Below, in pieces: positions 8,954 to 17,629 of a stretch of DNA of 64,000 nucleotides. Source of the stretch: Deminuibacter soli (GTDB lineage Bacteria; Bacteroidota; Bacteroidia; Chitinophagales; Chitinophagaceae). Position numbers and translations under genes: made by a program. Numbering within the stretch: the stretch's first letter is position 1; each line of letters opens with the position of its first letter. Location: positions 303,605-367,604 of the forward strand of contig NZ_QTJU01000005.1 in assembly GCF_003412455.1 (NCBI RefSeq). The letters run 5' to 3'. A model generated the notes under the pieces. The model was not told the origin of the DNA, did not search any database, and saw only the letters and a program-made list of their open reading frames with translations.

Positions 8954-9344
8954 ATGAGCTAGATTTACAATTGAATCGGTTGAAATACCTATGCAGGCAA
9001 ATACCTTGTAAACCAGGCTAAAAATCAATTCCGTAAAGAACTATTATTGTTGCTGCAATCGATGAACATTCTCTGCATCCTAAATGTACAAAAAATTACG
9101 TTGATTGTTTAAAAGTTTACCGGCAGCGCAAGAAGGCTGTGTTAAAAAGCCTGGAAGGGTTACAAGCCGTAGTGTTGATTTTTTTACTGCGCAGCAGTGT
9201 AAGTTTTCCCCAGTACAACTGGCTTTAATGCCCGGTACGCCTGTAACGGCGCCCTGCACAGTATTTGAACTATGCCAATTGATAGAAACACAGGGCTGTT
9301 GCAATAATGCAATTGCCAACACACAAAGCTTAAAGTAGTAACTT
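8954..9344. other. Intergenic region, no convincing gene
   Basis: About 390 bases between the divergent membrane-protein and glycosyltransferase genes. Several frames are open but have no good start codon or are Cys-rich and low in coding character. The stretch must hold both promoters; I see no clear consensus for either. Confidence 0.4.
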
Positions 9345-10325
9345 ATGAAACCCGTGTTACCAGATATCCGGAAGATTGCGGTTTTCAGGGCAGTGCAGCC
9401 TGGCGCCATGCTTTGCAGCATACCTGCCGTGCGTGCGTTACGCAATACTTACCCGCAGGCGCACATTACCCTGGTATCCATGCCCTGGGCTGCCACTTTA
9501 TTACAGCGCTTCCCCGAATATTTTGACGATTTTATTGCCTTGCCCGGCATTCCCATGAACAAAGAAAATTTTGAAGATTTTGCTGCACACATGCGGTTCG
9601 AAAACTTCGACCTGTTACTGCAATTGCAGGACAACAGCGCTATCATCAATACCCTCATGTTTCAGCTGGGTGCCAGGCATGTAGCCGGTTTTTCGCACGA
9701 CGAGGGCCTGGTTGATTCCGGCATGTTCATCAACTACCCCGATCATGCCCCGGAAATACTGCGGCAACTGGCATTGGTAAACGCGCTTGGTATAGATACA
9801 CAAGGCAGCAGCATGGAATTCCCCGTACTACCCGGCGATAAACAGGAAGTAAACCGGTTGCTGTTACCTGTGTATGAAAAAAGCTATGTAGTGATACACC
9901 CGTCTGCCGATCAATGGCCGCCCGCCTATTTCGGGATGCTGGCCGATTACTGTATTGAACAGGGTTACACGCTGATTATTACCGGTGCCAAAGACGATCA
10001 GCCGCTGATACGTGAAATACGCAAATGTATTCATCACCCCGTGATTGACCTTACCGGACAGCTAAGCACTGGCGCACTGGGCTGGCTGATACGCAATGCC
10101 TTTCTCTTCATAACCAACAGTACCGACATCACACAATTGGCCGCAGCAACAGCCACCCCATCGCTCACCATTTCCCTGCGCCACGATACTTATAAATGGG
10201 CACCGCTTAACCGTAAGCTGCACAAAACCATCGACTGGAATAACGACACACACATAGAAACCGTATTCACCCTGGCAGTAAGCCTTATGCAACAACAGCA
10301 ATCGTTGCTGAGAAAAACAGGATAA
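9345..10325 (+). CDS. Glycosyltransferase family 9 (heptosyltransferase-like)
   Basis: 326 residues, normal for GT9, cytosolic and membrane-peripheral. The N-terminal Rossmann half begins IRKIAVFRAVQPGAMLCSIPAVRALRNTYPQAHITLVSMP, the typical heptosyltransferase opening. The C-terminal half carries YVVIHPSADQWPPAYFGMLADY and the ligand-binding block LTGQLSTGALGWLIRNAFLFITNSTDITQLAAATATPSLTI. Family members add heptose from ADP-heptose to the LPS inner core. The usual HP(G/S)A.. and NDSG-like loop here reads NSTD, so the precise donor is unsure. It stands alone on the plus strand between minus-strand genes. Confidence 0.85.
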   Translation: MKPVLPDIRKIAVFRAVQPGAMLCSIPAVRALRNTYPQAHITLVSMPWAATLLQRFPEYFDDFIALPGIPMNKENFEDFAAHMRFENFDLLLQLQDNSAIINTLMFQLGARHVAGFSHDEGLVDSGMFINYPDHAPEILRQLALVNALGIDTQGSSMEFPVLPGDKQEVNRLLLPVYEKSYVVIHPSADQWPPAYFGMLADYCIEQGYTLIITGAKDDQPLIREIRKCIHHPVIDLTGQLSTGALGWLIRNAFLFITNSTDITQLAAATATPSLTISLRHDTYKWAPLNRKLHKTIDWNNDTHIETVFTLAVSLMQQQQSLLRKTG

Positions 10326-10402
10326 TACAATTTGAAAATTTGAAAGTGTGCTGATTTGAAAATGGGAATACAATAGCCTGCTGGTTGAATGCCCCTGCCC
10401 GT

Positions 10403-10420
10403 GGCTGTGTCCCCACAGCC
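10403..10420. repeat. 18-bp hairpin repeat, copy 1
   Basis: GGCTGTGTCCCCACAGCC forms a 7-bp stem with a TCCC loop and lies just downstream of the glycosyltransferase gene. The exact reverse complement recurs at 41909-41926, and the GTGGGGACAC core appears again near 63654. Confidence 0.6.
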
Positions 10421-10504
10421 GCGGGCGAAAAAAGTGGTCTCTTTAATCTCCGCTTAGATCTTCGCTCAGTTCTCCACTATCGTTCTTTGCTCCGATCACG
10501 GATT

Positions 10505-10541
10505 CGCTAAGATAGTCTCGACTGTCGATTCTCGATTCTCG
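10505..10541. repeat. 37-bp dispersed repeat, copy 1
   Basis: The 37 bases starting CGCTAAGATAGTCTCGACTG occur again at 14513-14549 with a single mismatch. Internal GTCGATTCTCGATTCTCG is a short tandem repeat. It sits in a 248-base gap between the glycosyltransferase and histidine-kinase genes, both of which end here. Confidence 0.65.
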
Positions 10542-10573
10542 AATAACACTCCCTCCGACTGACGATTCACAAT

Positions 10574-12073
10574 TCAATTCACCAACACCGGCGCCGGCAC
10601 CTCTGCCGCAAAACGGATGCTGAAAGTGCTGCCCTGGTTGGGTTTGCTGGTAACACTAATGCTGCCACCCATCGCTTCCACCTGGCTCTTGGTAATAAAG
10701 AGGCCCAGGCCCTTTGCATCAGCATTGCCATGAAACGTCTGGTACATGCCGAAAATGCGGTCACCCACCGCGTTCATATCAAAGCCCTGCCCGTTGTCAC
10801 TAACATCAAGCAGCACCTCACCGCCGAAACGGCGCGCGGATACATCAATGACCAGCGGCACCTGCAGCCGGCGGTACTTCAGCGCGTTAGACAACAGGTT
10901 CAGCAGAATACTCTCGAGGTACGCGGGGTTGTAATAAATCTCCACATCCGGTGCAATGCGCAATATCACCTGCGCGTGATCGCTGTCTATTTCCGGTTGC
11001 AGCAGCTCGATGGTCTTTTGCGCATAGGCGCGCAGCGGCAGCATGTAACGCAGCTTGTCTTCCTGGTTTTGAATGGCTACAATATCTGCGAGATTGTTAA
11101 TGGTTTCGGTGAGCTGTGCAGAAATACGTTTCAACCGCAGCAGCAATGCTTCTTTCTTTTCCTCTTTATTGGTTTGCCCGATGAGTTCCAGCAGCATGTT
11201 TAAATGGTTGGAATGCGCACGCAGGTTATGCGATACAATGTTCGCAAAATTGTACAGGCGTTTGTTCTGTTTGCTGATGATATCCAGGCTATCCTGCAGC
11301 TGCTGTTTCTTTTCCTTGGTGCGTGTAATGTCAATCACCTGCGATACATAGCAGTCGGGGTGCGGCCTGATGGTTTGCGACAGGGAAACGGTTAAAATAG
11401 CCCATACCAGGCTGCCGTTTTTATGGATATATCTTTTTTCTATCTGGTAGGTATCAATTTTTCCCAGCTGCAGGGTTTCAAACATCGCGAGATCGCGTGG
11501 CAGGTCTTCAGGATAGCTGATCTGCTGGAAACTCATATCAGACAGCTCTTCGCGCGTATACCCGAGCATATCGCAGAGCGAATCGTTCACCAGCAAAAAC
11601 CGGCCATTGGGCAGCACCAATGCCATACCGATGGCTGAATGTTTCAATGCGCTGCGAAAGGTTTCTTCTGTGTACATGGCATGCTCGCGCAGTTGTGCAT
11701 TCAGTGCATCAATCTGTTTTTGCTGCTCAATCAGGTCTTCCACATCGGTAATTACCACCAAACGTGCATCTGTGCCTTCATAGTCAAGCCGGGTAGAACT
11801 TATTTTAACATGAAACACATTGCCTGTGGCATCGCGGTGCAGCCACAACGAAGGCTTTGTGGTGCCGGAATATTTAATCTCTTTTATTTTTTCGTTGAGC
11901 TGATCATACGTATCTGTGGGACGTATATCGTACAGTGACATTTGCAGGAACTGCGCTTCCGTGTATTTGTATTTTTCAATGGCAGCATTGTTTACCGCAA
12001 GAAAACGTAGCGATTGGTAATCATAAATCCACATTGGATTCGGGTTATTCCGGAAGAGAAAATCATCATTCAT
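10574..12073 (-). CDS. Two-PAS-domain sensor histidine kinase
   Basis: About 499 residues from the ATG at 12073; a TTG six codons upstream is the alternative. Two PAS folds (about 5-112 and 140-254; NPNPMWIYDYQSLRFLAVNNAA and HSAIGMALVLPNGRFLLVND) are followed by a PAC tail. Next come a dimerisation helix with the phospho-acceptor in FANIVSHNLRAHSNHL (His near 282) and a HATPase domain with NALKYR, DNGQGFD and KGLGLFITK boxes. No membrane segment or signal peptide, so it senses an intracellular signal or is soluble. No response regulator lies nearby; it is an orphan kinase. Confidence 0.9.
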   Translation of the reverse strand: MNDDFLFRNNPNPMWIYDYQSLRFLAVNNAAIEKYKYTEAQFLQMSLYDIRPTDTYDQLNEKIKEIKYSGTTKPSLWLHRDATGNVFHVKISSTRLDYEGTDARLVVITDVEDLIEQQKQIDALNAQLREHAMYTEETFRSALKHSAIGMALVLPNGRFLLVNDSLCDMLGYTREELSDMSFQQISYPEDLPRDLAMFETLQLGKIDTYQIEKRYIHKNGSLVWAILTVSLSQTIRPHPDCYVSQVIDITRTKEKKQQLQDSLDIISKQNKRLYNFANIVSHNLRAHSNHLNMLLELIGQTNKEEKKEALLLRLKRISAQLTETINNLADIVAIQNQEDKLRYMLPLRAYAQKTIELLQPEIDSDHAQVILRIAPDVEIYYNPAYLESILLNLLSNALKYRRLQVPLVIDVSARRFGGEVLLDVSDNGQGFDMNAVGDRIFGMYQTFHGNADAKGLGLFITKSQVEAMGGSISVTSKPNQGSTFSIRFAAEVPAPVLVN

Positions 12074-12288
12074 CGTTAGTCTTTTGGGCAATCAGGCGCA
12101 GCAAGGTGGCGGGCACCTTAGCAAATATAATTCATTGCATTGCCTGTTCAAACACCGTTTGTCAAATGTACCGGTTACAGCAACAGCCGCCGGCGCATTT
12201 TGTTGACAGCAGCTGGGACTGGTGAATATTGCTATGGCTTGAACTATTTTGTAAAAAATCAATCATTCCAGGTAATCCGGCACAGTAA

Positions 12289-12371
12289 TTGCAACATATA
12301 AAATGTTTTTTAAGGGTTTAGGGTTGAAAAAAAGCCTATCCATTCCTGGAAAGGCTTTTCTTTTTTATATA
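12289..12371. repeat. Terminator-bearing repeat element, copy A
   Basis: About 83 bases running from TTGCAACATATAAAATG through TTTTTTAAGGGTTTAGGG to a hairpin (AAAAGCCTATCC..GGAAAGGCTTTT) and a T-rich end. It matches copy B (12570-12655) nearly base for base and copy C (14580-14657) in inverse orientation. Confidence 0.75.
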
Positions 12372-12569
12372 AGTCCCAATATTTCTTCACCCCCACCCGG
12401 CACTTACAGCCATATCTTCCCCACCATCCGGTATTATTTTGTCCTGGCCAGCTTGAACACTGAAACAATAAAACTCATTTGAACCTTGTTTTTCCAACTT
12501 TGAACATCCAACATTAAACCTTCAACTATTCACCCAAATAACTTCAATGTTCCAACAGTCTGGTATGAT

Positions 12570-12655
12570 TGTTGCAACATTAAAACTGTTTTTTAAGGGT
12601 TTAGGGTTGAAAAAAAGCCTGTCCATTCCTGGAAAGGCTTTTCTTTTTTATATAC
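12570..12655 (-). terminator. Terminator-bearing repeat element, copy B
   Basis: Same element as copy A, placed 17 bases after the stop codon of the lipoprotein gene at 12672. Read on the minus strand the hairpin (AAAGCCTTTCC..GGACAGGCTTT) is followed by a T run, so this copy probably terminates that gene. Confidence 0.7.
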
Positions 12656-12671
12656 CCCTGAAAATAATCTC

Positions 12672-13589
12672 CTATTGCACCGTTGCACTGAACGACCCAT
12701 TGGTTACAGCTACTGTTGTTGAACCCGCTGTTCCCCCGTTAACCGGCACTGCCGTTCCGGAAAATGTTCCGCTCACTATCCTGGTTGTACTGTTGTAGGT
12801 AAGTATGGTACTGATAACACCTTTGGTTGAAAAGGCAGCTATATATCCTGAGCCATTGGTCGGGTTAGACGCATCGCCCTTGCCAATGCTAAACAGGTTT
12901 ATTTTACTGGCATCTGCTGTTGTATAGGTGCCGCTGGTAATTTTACTGCCCGGAGTAGCGATAGTGATAATAAAAGCAGAATCCATTGCAGCGTTGATGC
13001 CCGTAATCACCAGTCCCTTCTGCGCTGTTGCACCCGGGTAAGTTACATCTTCTATAGTGGCCACATTAATACTGCCGCTATACACCTTGTTATTCAGCGT
13101 AAACTGGTACTGGTTGGCGCCAACAGGGTTGGTAGTACCATTATCCCCGCCCAGGTTTTTACCCGTACTGTCCTGTACATCAATATCAAATACACAGGGC
13201 GCGGCTGTATCAAAGCTCACATTAAACAAAGTTGATTCGTGGGTGCTGAAAACACCGGTAGGAATTAAGCGGATAATATGAATACCTGTATCAGAGAAAA
13301 TACCGCTGGCGCTGAAGGATACGCCATTGTTCACATCCGTGGCAACCGTATAGGAACCCGCCACCGTAACATTCACCGCAATTTCAACATAGTTGGAATC
13401 TTTTGCCTTAACCCCGTTGTAAAAAGTGCCGTATACTGCCTGGTTGAGGCAATTGCCATTCGCATCTTTCAGGGTGCCGTGGGCAGGCGGGCGTTTCCCG
13501 GTATCTACACTATGTTCTTTGCTGCAGGCAACAGCAACTACACACACAATCACCGAAAACAGGAGGATTCTCTGCAGAAACAGTTTCAT
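12672..13589 (-). CDS. Exported lipoprotein with beta-rich repeats, uncharacterised
   Basis: 305 residues. The signal peptide ends VVAVAC-SKEHS, a clear lipobox. The mature part is Gly/Thr/Val-rich and looks like two Ig-like beta domains: about 40-150 (YTVATDVNNGVSFSASGIF, TGIHIIRLIPTG) and about 155-305 (YQFTLNNKVYSGSINVATI, SGTYTTADASKINLFSIG). Such proteins are frequent in Chitinophagaceae and probably sit on the cell surface. No catalytic motif seen. Single gene, terminated by repeat copy B. Confidence 0.75.
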   Translation of the reverse strand: MKLFLQRILLFSVIVCVVAVACSKEHSVDTGKRPPAHGTLKDANGNCLNQAVYGTFYNGVKAKDSNYVEIAVNVTVAGSYTVATDVNNGVSFSASGIFSDTGIHIIRLIPTGVFSTHESTLFNVSFDTAAPCVFDIDVQDSTGKNLGGDNGTTNPVGANQYQFTLNNKVYSGSINVATIEDVTYPGATAQKGLVITGINAAMDSAFIITIATPGSKITSGTYTTADASKINLFSIGKGDASNPTNGSGYIAAFSTKGVISTILTYNSTTRIVSGTFSGTAVPVNGGTAGSTTVAVTNGSFSATVQ

Positions 13590-14013
13590 TTGATTTTTTT
13601 AAAGATTTGGATTGTTCGTACGCAATGGCAACGATTGCAAAACCAGCACGGGCAAATCTAAAAAAAGACAAGCATATATCTCCCGCACAATCAACCTAAA
13701 TTTTGCACCCGCCATCAATAGCACAGCTGCCAGCCCTCCTCCCTGCAAAAAAGCCTACCGCTCCCTGAAATAAACCTCCGCACCGGTCTCCGCCAGGTTT
13801 CACCTCAAACTTCAAACTTCAAACTTTAAACATTGAACTTCAAACATCCATCATGTAACGTAATTAACACCCCATTTACCTGTCAATCACCTAAATAAAC
13901 CACCCAATGACCGATTCTTTGCCCTAAAAACACTGCCAGGGAACAAAATGAACAAGACTTAGTGTTCGCACTTTGATAAATTTACTATATTAGATATACC
14001 TAAACTTTTAAAC
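13590..14013. other. Intergenic region with AACTTCAAAC-type repeat
   Basis: About 420 bases without a credible gene. At 13804-13850 is an array of CAAACTTCAAACTTCAAACTTT-like units, related to strings at 12485-12525, 40785-40820 and 51126-51160. Close to the next gene an AT-rich stretch (13970-14010) with TTTG followed by TATATTAGATATAC may hold the promoter of the small membrane protein. Confidence 0.45.
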
Positions 14014-14172
14014 ATGTCTTTTATTCTGCAATCACTTGCTATTGCCGTGATCATTTTCACGTATTACCTGGTAGCTTCCTATGCTTTTCGCACCTGGAAG
14101 ATGAACAAGAAACTGAAATCTTTCTCCCAAACCGCTGAGTTTGATGTTTTCCCGGACGAAAACTATAACTAG
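14014..14172 (+). CDS. 52-residue single-span membrane protein
   Basis: An ATG at 14014 opens a frame of 52 codons ending at TAG 14170-14172. The product begins MSFILQSLAIAVIIFTYYLVASYAF, a strong membrane helix, followed by a basic RTWKMNKKLK stretch and an acidic tail EFDVFPDENYN. The pattern of helix, positive-inside basic patch and cytosolic tail looks like a real small membrane protein. An AT-rich promoter-like stretch lies directly upstream. Function unknown. Confidence 0.5.
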   Translation: MSFILQSLAIAVIIFTYYLVASYAFRTWKMNKKLKSFSQTAEFDVFPDENYN

Positions 14173-14512
14173 GCGCTGATCGCATTATTCTAACGCCAGG
14201 CTGTTTACTGCCTGAGATTGGTTTATTGAACTGTCAATACGCGTATTTATATTGACAAGCCACTTCTATTCCCAAAACTCCCGCGGGTTATTCATGCGCA
14301 TCTCATGAGCTTCTCAACATGCGTAAATGGGGATCAACGTATCCCACATATTCCACATTTCTACAATTTGAAGATGGTCACGCACTGCAAGCCCTAAAAC
14401 AGCTGCAAGCATCCAAGCTGCTGGCCTGTTGGGTTTAAGTCCCCGAAGGCGACAGTTATAATACGCGCTTAGTTCCCTCACGACTGACGACTGACGATTC
14501 ACGAATAACGCT

Positions 14513-14549
14513 CGCTAAGACAGTCTCGACTGTCGATTCTCGATTCTCG
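14513..14549. repeat. 37-bp dispersed repeat, copy 2
   Basis: Matches 10505-10541 with one mismatch (CGCTAAGACAGTCTCGACTG start). It is preceded by a CGACTGACGACTGACGATTC string at 14481-14500 that also appears next to copy 1 and, as reverse complement, near 17537. Confidence 0.65.
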
Positions 14550-14579
14550 CTGCCTTCTCACTCACGCCTCACCTGGTGC

Positions 14580-14657
14580 AAAAAAATAAGCCCTTCCAGG
14601 AATGGAAAGGCTTTTTTCAACCCTAAACCCTTAAAAAACGTTTCATTGTTTGCAAAG
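14580..14657. repeat. Terminator-bearing repeat element, copy C (inverted)
   Basis: Inverse copy of the elements at 12289 and 12570. The hairpin is GCCCTTCCAGGAATGGAAAGGC, with T tracts on either strand side, so it can terminate transcription from both directions. The rest of the 14173-14758 gap holds no gene that I can support. Confidence 0.7.
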
Positions 14658-14758
14658 ACCAGGCCAACTGGCTCCGCAAACGCATTCGTTATACTTTCTT
14701 TTGCAATTCATTCTTATTCAGATCTGTTTCAGCAAAGAACAAGCGAATACGGCTGTTA

Positions 14759-15232
14759 TCATGGCATTACGGCCGGGCGCATTGACAAAATGCGTTCAAT
14801 CCTTACCTGACGGGATGCCGTATCTTTTTCCGGCGTCAGGCTTTTTCCTGCATAACTGGCATAATTGTATGCAATTCCTGCATTGCCTGCTGCCACATGA
14901 ATTATTTCCACCTGCCGCACACTGTCTGGTATACGACCGCCAAACCAGTTGGGATCATCCGTTTGCTGCCAGGTAACCAAAGCCAGTGTTTCACCGGCAA
15001 TATGTGGCCTGCCGCGCCGTGCATTGTTTACCGCAGTATCGTTACCATATAACGTACTCATGGTGCCTTTTATTTTATCAACAGAAGTCGTGAGCACTTT
15101 CAGGTGCATGGCATTTATATTCAGCTCCGGTGCAAGCGATGCTTTTTCATTAAAGCCATCTACCGTATTGTTGTGGCCCCTGCACGATGCCAGCAACAGC
15201 AACACGGCAGCGGTGAGTATTTTTGCTTTCAT
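14759..15232 (-). CDS. Lipoprotein partner of the cytochrome P460 gene, uncharacterised
   Basis: 157 residues. The signal peptide ends LLLLASC-RGHNN, a lipobox. The mature part has the blocks TMSTLYGNDTAVNNAR, ALVTWQQTDDPNWFGGRIPDSVRQVEII and a C-terminal RVERILSM-like segment. These resemble text I associate with P460-type exported proteins in Bacteroidota, but no CXXCH is present. Its start is only three bases after the stop of the haem-binding gene, so the pair is translated from one message. Function not known; a companion of the P460 cytochrome is the likeliest role. Confidence 0.65.
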   Translation of the reverse strand: MKAKILTAAVLLLLASCRGHNNTVDGFNEKASLAPELNINAMHLKVLTTSVDKIKGTMSTLYGNDTAVNNARRGRPHIAGETLALVTWQQTDDPNWFGGRIPDSVRQVEIIHVAAGNAGIAYNYASYAGKSLTPEKDTASRQVRIERILSMRPAVMP

Positions 15233-15235
15233 ACA

Positions 15236-16189
15236 TCAGTGTTTAACGGGAAGTGTAAATACAAAATCATTGTCCTTTACCGGGCGGTGGCAATTCACAC
15301 ATTCGGTGGTAAACAGGGCATCTTTACCGTAAGGCACCAGCTTCATGGTTCTGAAACGCGCCCAGCCCCACCCCTTCGTACCGGCGTATTTCTTTGCATC
15401 CTTTATCATAAACTCTACCTGCTTAAAAGCACCGGTGTGTATGCTGCTGTCCCTATCGTTCAGCTGATCCCAGGCCACTTTGGCAAACACGGTACCATCA
15501 GGCCAGGGGCGCACATTGCTGTGCAGTGCTTGTATGGCCACATCATTGCCGAGTATTACGCGCATGGTGCCATTATCAAAACGCTCGGTGGTGCTTACTG
15601 CCTGCCAGTTTTTATAGTCAGGTATAAAAGCGACCCCATTGGCAGCAACCGGTGCCTGCTGCACGCCTGCTGAATCTTTATACCATTGCTGCAGCTGCGT
15701 ATCTGCATCGTGCGTTTTAGCTGAATCAACATGTATATGCGGTGCAAGTGAGGTTACATAACTTTTCAGCACCTGCAATTCCCTGGGTGAAATTTTCGCA
15801 CTGCCATGTACAGCAGTATAGCCGGGCAGCGGCATATCACCACTGATTACCTGGTTCACGCATTCCCACAGTTTGGCATTTTGCTCAGGCACAGTAAGGT
15901 TTTGCCACTGTGAAAAATTCAATGCTTTGCGGCCGTCTTTAATATGCCCGGCTACCAGCCAGTAAGCAGGCGCTACCTGATCGTACCAGCGCAGGTTGGC
16001 CTTGTTTGAATGGCAATCGTAACAGCCTTTTACAATAATGACTTTTACTTCGGGCGGCACCTCCAGCTCGCCATTGGCAGGCGGCGCTTCAATACCGGGC
16101 CGCACAAATTGCATGGCCAGCGCACCCGCCGCAATCAGCACTGCAACTATCGTTTTTTTGCTGTACCGCCTTTTGGTTGGTTGGGGCAT
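15236..16189 (-). CDS. Haem-binding domain plus cytochrome P460 fusion protein
   Basis: 317 residues with an N-terminal membrane anchor or uncleaved signal (TIVAVLIAAGALAMQFV). Residues about 40-160 are a Haem_bd-type domain with CYDCH and the family text SNKANLRWYDQVAPAYWLVAGHIKDGR. Residues about 190-317 are a cytochrome P460-type domain (YKNWQAVSTTERFDNGTMRVILGN, WPDGTVFAKVAWDQ) ending in ECVNCHRPVKDNDFVF, where the CXXCH gives the c-type attachment. P460 enzymes oxidise hydroxylamine or relatives; in Bacteroidota their physiological substrate is mostly untested. First of a two-gene unit with the lipoprotein at 14759. Confidence 0.85.
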   Translation of the reverse strand: MPQPTKRRYSKKTIVAVLIAAGALAMQFVRPGIEAPPANGELEVPPEVKVIIVKGCYDCHSNKANLRWYDQVAPAYWLVAGHIKDGRKALNFSQWQNLTVPEQNAKLWECVNQVISGDMPLPGYTAVHGSAKISPRELQVLKSYVTSLAPHIHVDSAKTHDADTQLQQWYKDSAGVQQAPVAANGVAFIPDYKNWQAVSTTERFDNGTMRVILGNDVAIQALHSNVRPWPDGTVFAKVAWDQLNDRDSSIHTGAFKQVEFMIKDAKKYAGTKGWGWARFRTMKLVPYGKDALFTTECVNCHRPVKDNDFVFTLPVKH

Positions 16190-16418
16190 ATACTTAGGTT
16201 TACGTGATGGAAAACAATGCGTGTAAGCAGCAATAAAGTTACTCAGCAGTACCGGCTTTTCTAAGCACTTTTATACATAAATGGAGTACTTCCCGTGAGT
16301 GGTGATCGAACGGATTGCCTGTTTCGGCAAAAAATGCTTACATTACTGGTAACAAGCCGGCTGCTGCCGGGCGGGTATAATACCCGCTCAACCGGTGTAT
16401 CATTCAGAAACTGTGTGT

Positions 16419-17426
16419 ATGAAATGGAGTTTGCCTGTATTGCTTTGCTTAACCTGCCTTACTGTGCATGCGCAGCGGCATACGCATAAACACGATGCTG
16501 CCGTGGCACTTACCCCGGCCCTGCTGGCTGCAGAAGTTACCGCGGGCGATTCTACAGACAGGCAGAAGGTAAATTCAATTATGCAGTGGATTGCAGCCAA
16601 TATTGCCTATAACCTGCGCACCAACTTACGCGCCACTTATACAGATAACAAGGAAACACCAGCAGATACCGGCAGCCTGAAACCATTGAACGACCGTGTG
16701 GCTGAAATGGTGCTGCAGCGCGGCATGGCAGTGTGTGAAGGTTATGCACGCCTGTTTGCTTCCCTCTGCAACTATGCAGGTGTGCAGAGTGAACTGGTGC
16801 GCGGTTATGCCAAAACAGGCCGCAACCGCTTCTTCCGCTCCAACCATACCTGGAATGCTGTGCTGATAGACAGCAGCTGGTACCTGCTGGATCCTACCTG
16901 GGCAAGTGGTTATATCAATTACCGCAATGAATTTGAGCCGCATTTTGACGATACGTATTTCCTTGCCTCACCACGTGCGTTTTTAATGGATCATTACCCT
17001 GAAGACCTGCGCTGGACACTGCTTGCAGAACCGCCTGCCTTAAAGGAATTTGACCGGAGCCCGTTTTGCACCACTGCTTTTGTGCAAATGCACGTGCAAT
17101 CTGTTTTTCCTTCAACAGGCACTTTGTATGCCAGGCCGGGCGATACCCTCTATTTCAATATTCATACACTGGATACCCTGCATGGCAGTTTGTATGCAAC
17201 AGACCGTGTATTGCTGCTGCCTGACAGTATTGCCAACACCGACAGCAGTATTCATACTACTACCCTTGCAACAGGCACCAATATTTTACACACCAGTTAT
17301 GTAGTACCTACCAGCGGTGATGCACAATGGCTGAACCTTATATTCAGAGACGCGGTTGTATTGCGTTACAGGCTGCGCATAAAACCGGCAGCCACCCTGG
17401 CTGATCAATCAGCCGTCCGGCAGTAG
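16419..17426 (+). CDS. Exported transglutaminase-like protein
   Basis: About 335 residues from ATG 16419 (MKWSLPVLLCLTCLTVHAQ, a signal peptide cut after AQ). The transglutaminase-like cysteine-protease fold is clear: MAVCEGYARLFASLCNYAG holds the catalytic Cys, RSNHTWNAVLIDSSWYLLDPTWASG the His and Asp. The C-terminal third is a beta-rich KyphosisTGase-type extension (LYARPGDTLYFNIHTL). Such periplasmic proteins are thought to be peptidases or protein cross-linkers. It stands alone on the plus strand. Exact substrate unknown. Confidence 0.85.
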   Translation: MKWSLPVLLCLTCLTVHAQRHTHKHDAAVALTPALLAAEVTAGDSTDRQKVNSIMQWIAANIAYNLRTNLRATYTDNKETPADTGSLKPLNDRVAEMVLQRGMAVCEGYARLFASLCNYAGVQSELVRGYAKTGRNRFFRSNHTWNAVLIDSSWYLLDPTWASGYINYRNEFEPHFDDTYFLASPRAFLMDHYPEDLRWTLLAEPPALKEFDRSPFCTTAFVQMHVQSVFPSTGTLYARPGDTLYFNIHTLDTLHGSLYATDRVLLLPDSIANTDSSIHTTTLATGTNILHTSYVVPTSGDAQWLNLIFRDAVVLRYRLRIKPAATLADQSAVRQ

Positions 17427-17470
17427 CATCGCGAATCAAAGTCGTTTAGTTAAGCGTGCTTTATATTTTT

Positions 17471-17519
17471 ACCGCAAAGAACACAAAGGGAACACCCACA
17501 AAGTTCACAAAGAAGCCCT
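17471..17519. repeat. ACCGCAAAG-type intergenic repeat, copy 1
   Basis: ACCGCAAAGAACACAAAGGG and the following AAAGTTCACAAAG belong to a family with copies near 41851, 62783 and 63603. The shared frame is ACCGC(A/G)(A/G)AG-N-CACAAAG. Position: between convergent genes, after the transglutaminase-like gene. Confidence 0.6.
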
Positions 17520-17629
17520 TAACTAAATGACATTGAATCGTCAGTCGTGAGTGATCGTAGCCTTTGCGACTTTGCGCCCTTGCGATCTTTGAAACTTAGT
17601 ATTACACCCAACAAGCTCGCAACTGTTCC

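Noticed and set aside
9080..9445. A 121-codon minus-strand frame over the start of the GT9 gene with a Cys-rich, signal-like text
   Set aside because: It lies antisense to the glycosyltransferase start, has no good ATG outside that gene and shows no recognisable domain.
14314..14502. Short minus-strand frame between repeats
   Set aside because: It overlaps the CGACTGACGA repeat and has no protein-like pattern.
14637..14644. AAACGTTT inside repeat copy C as another LacI-type site
   Set aside because: It arises from the junction of the repeat's A run and flanking bases, lacks the GC flanks and has no operon behind it.
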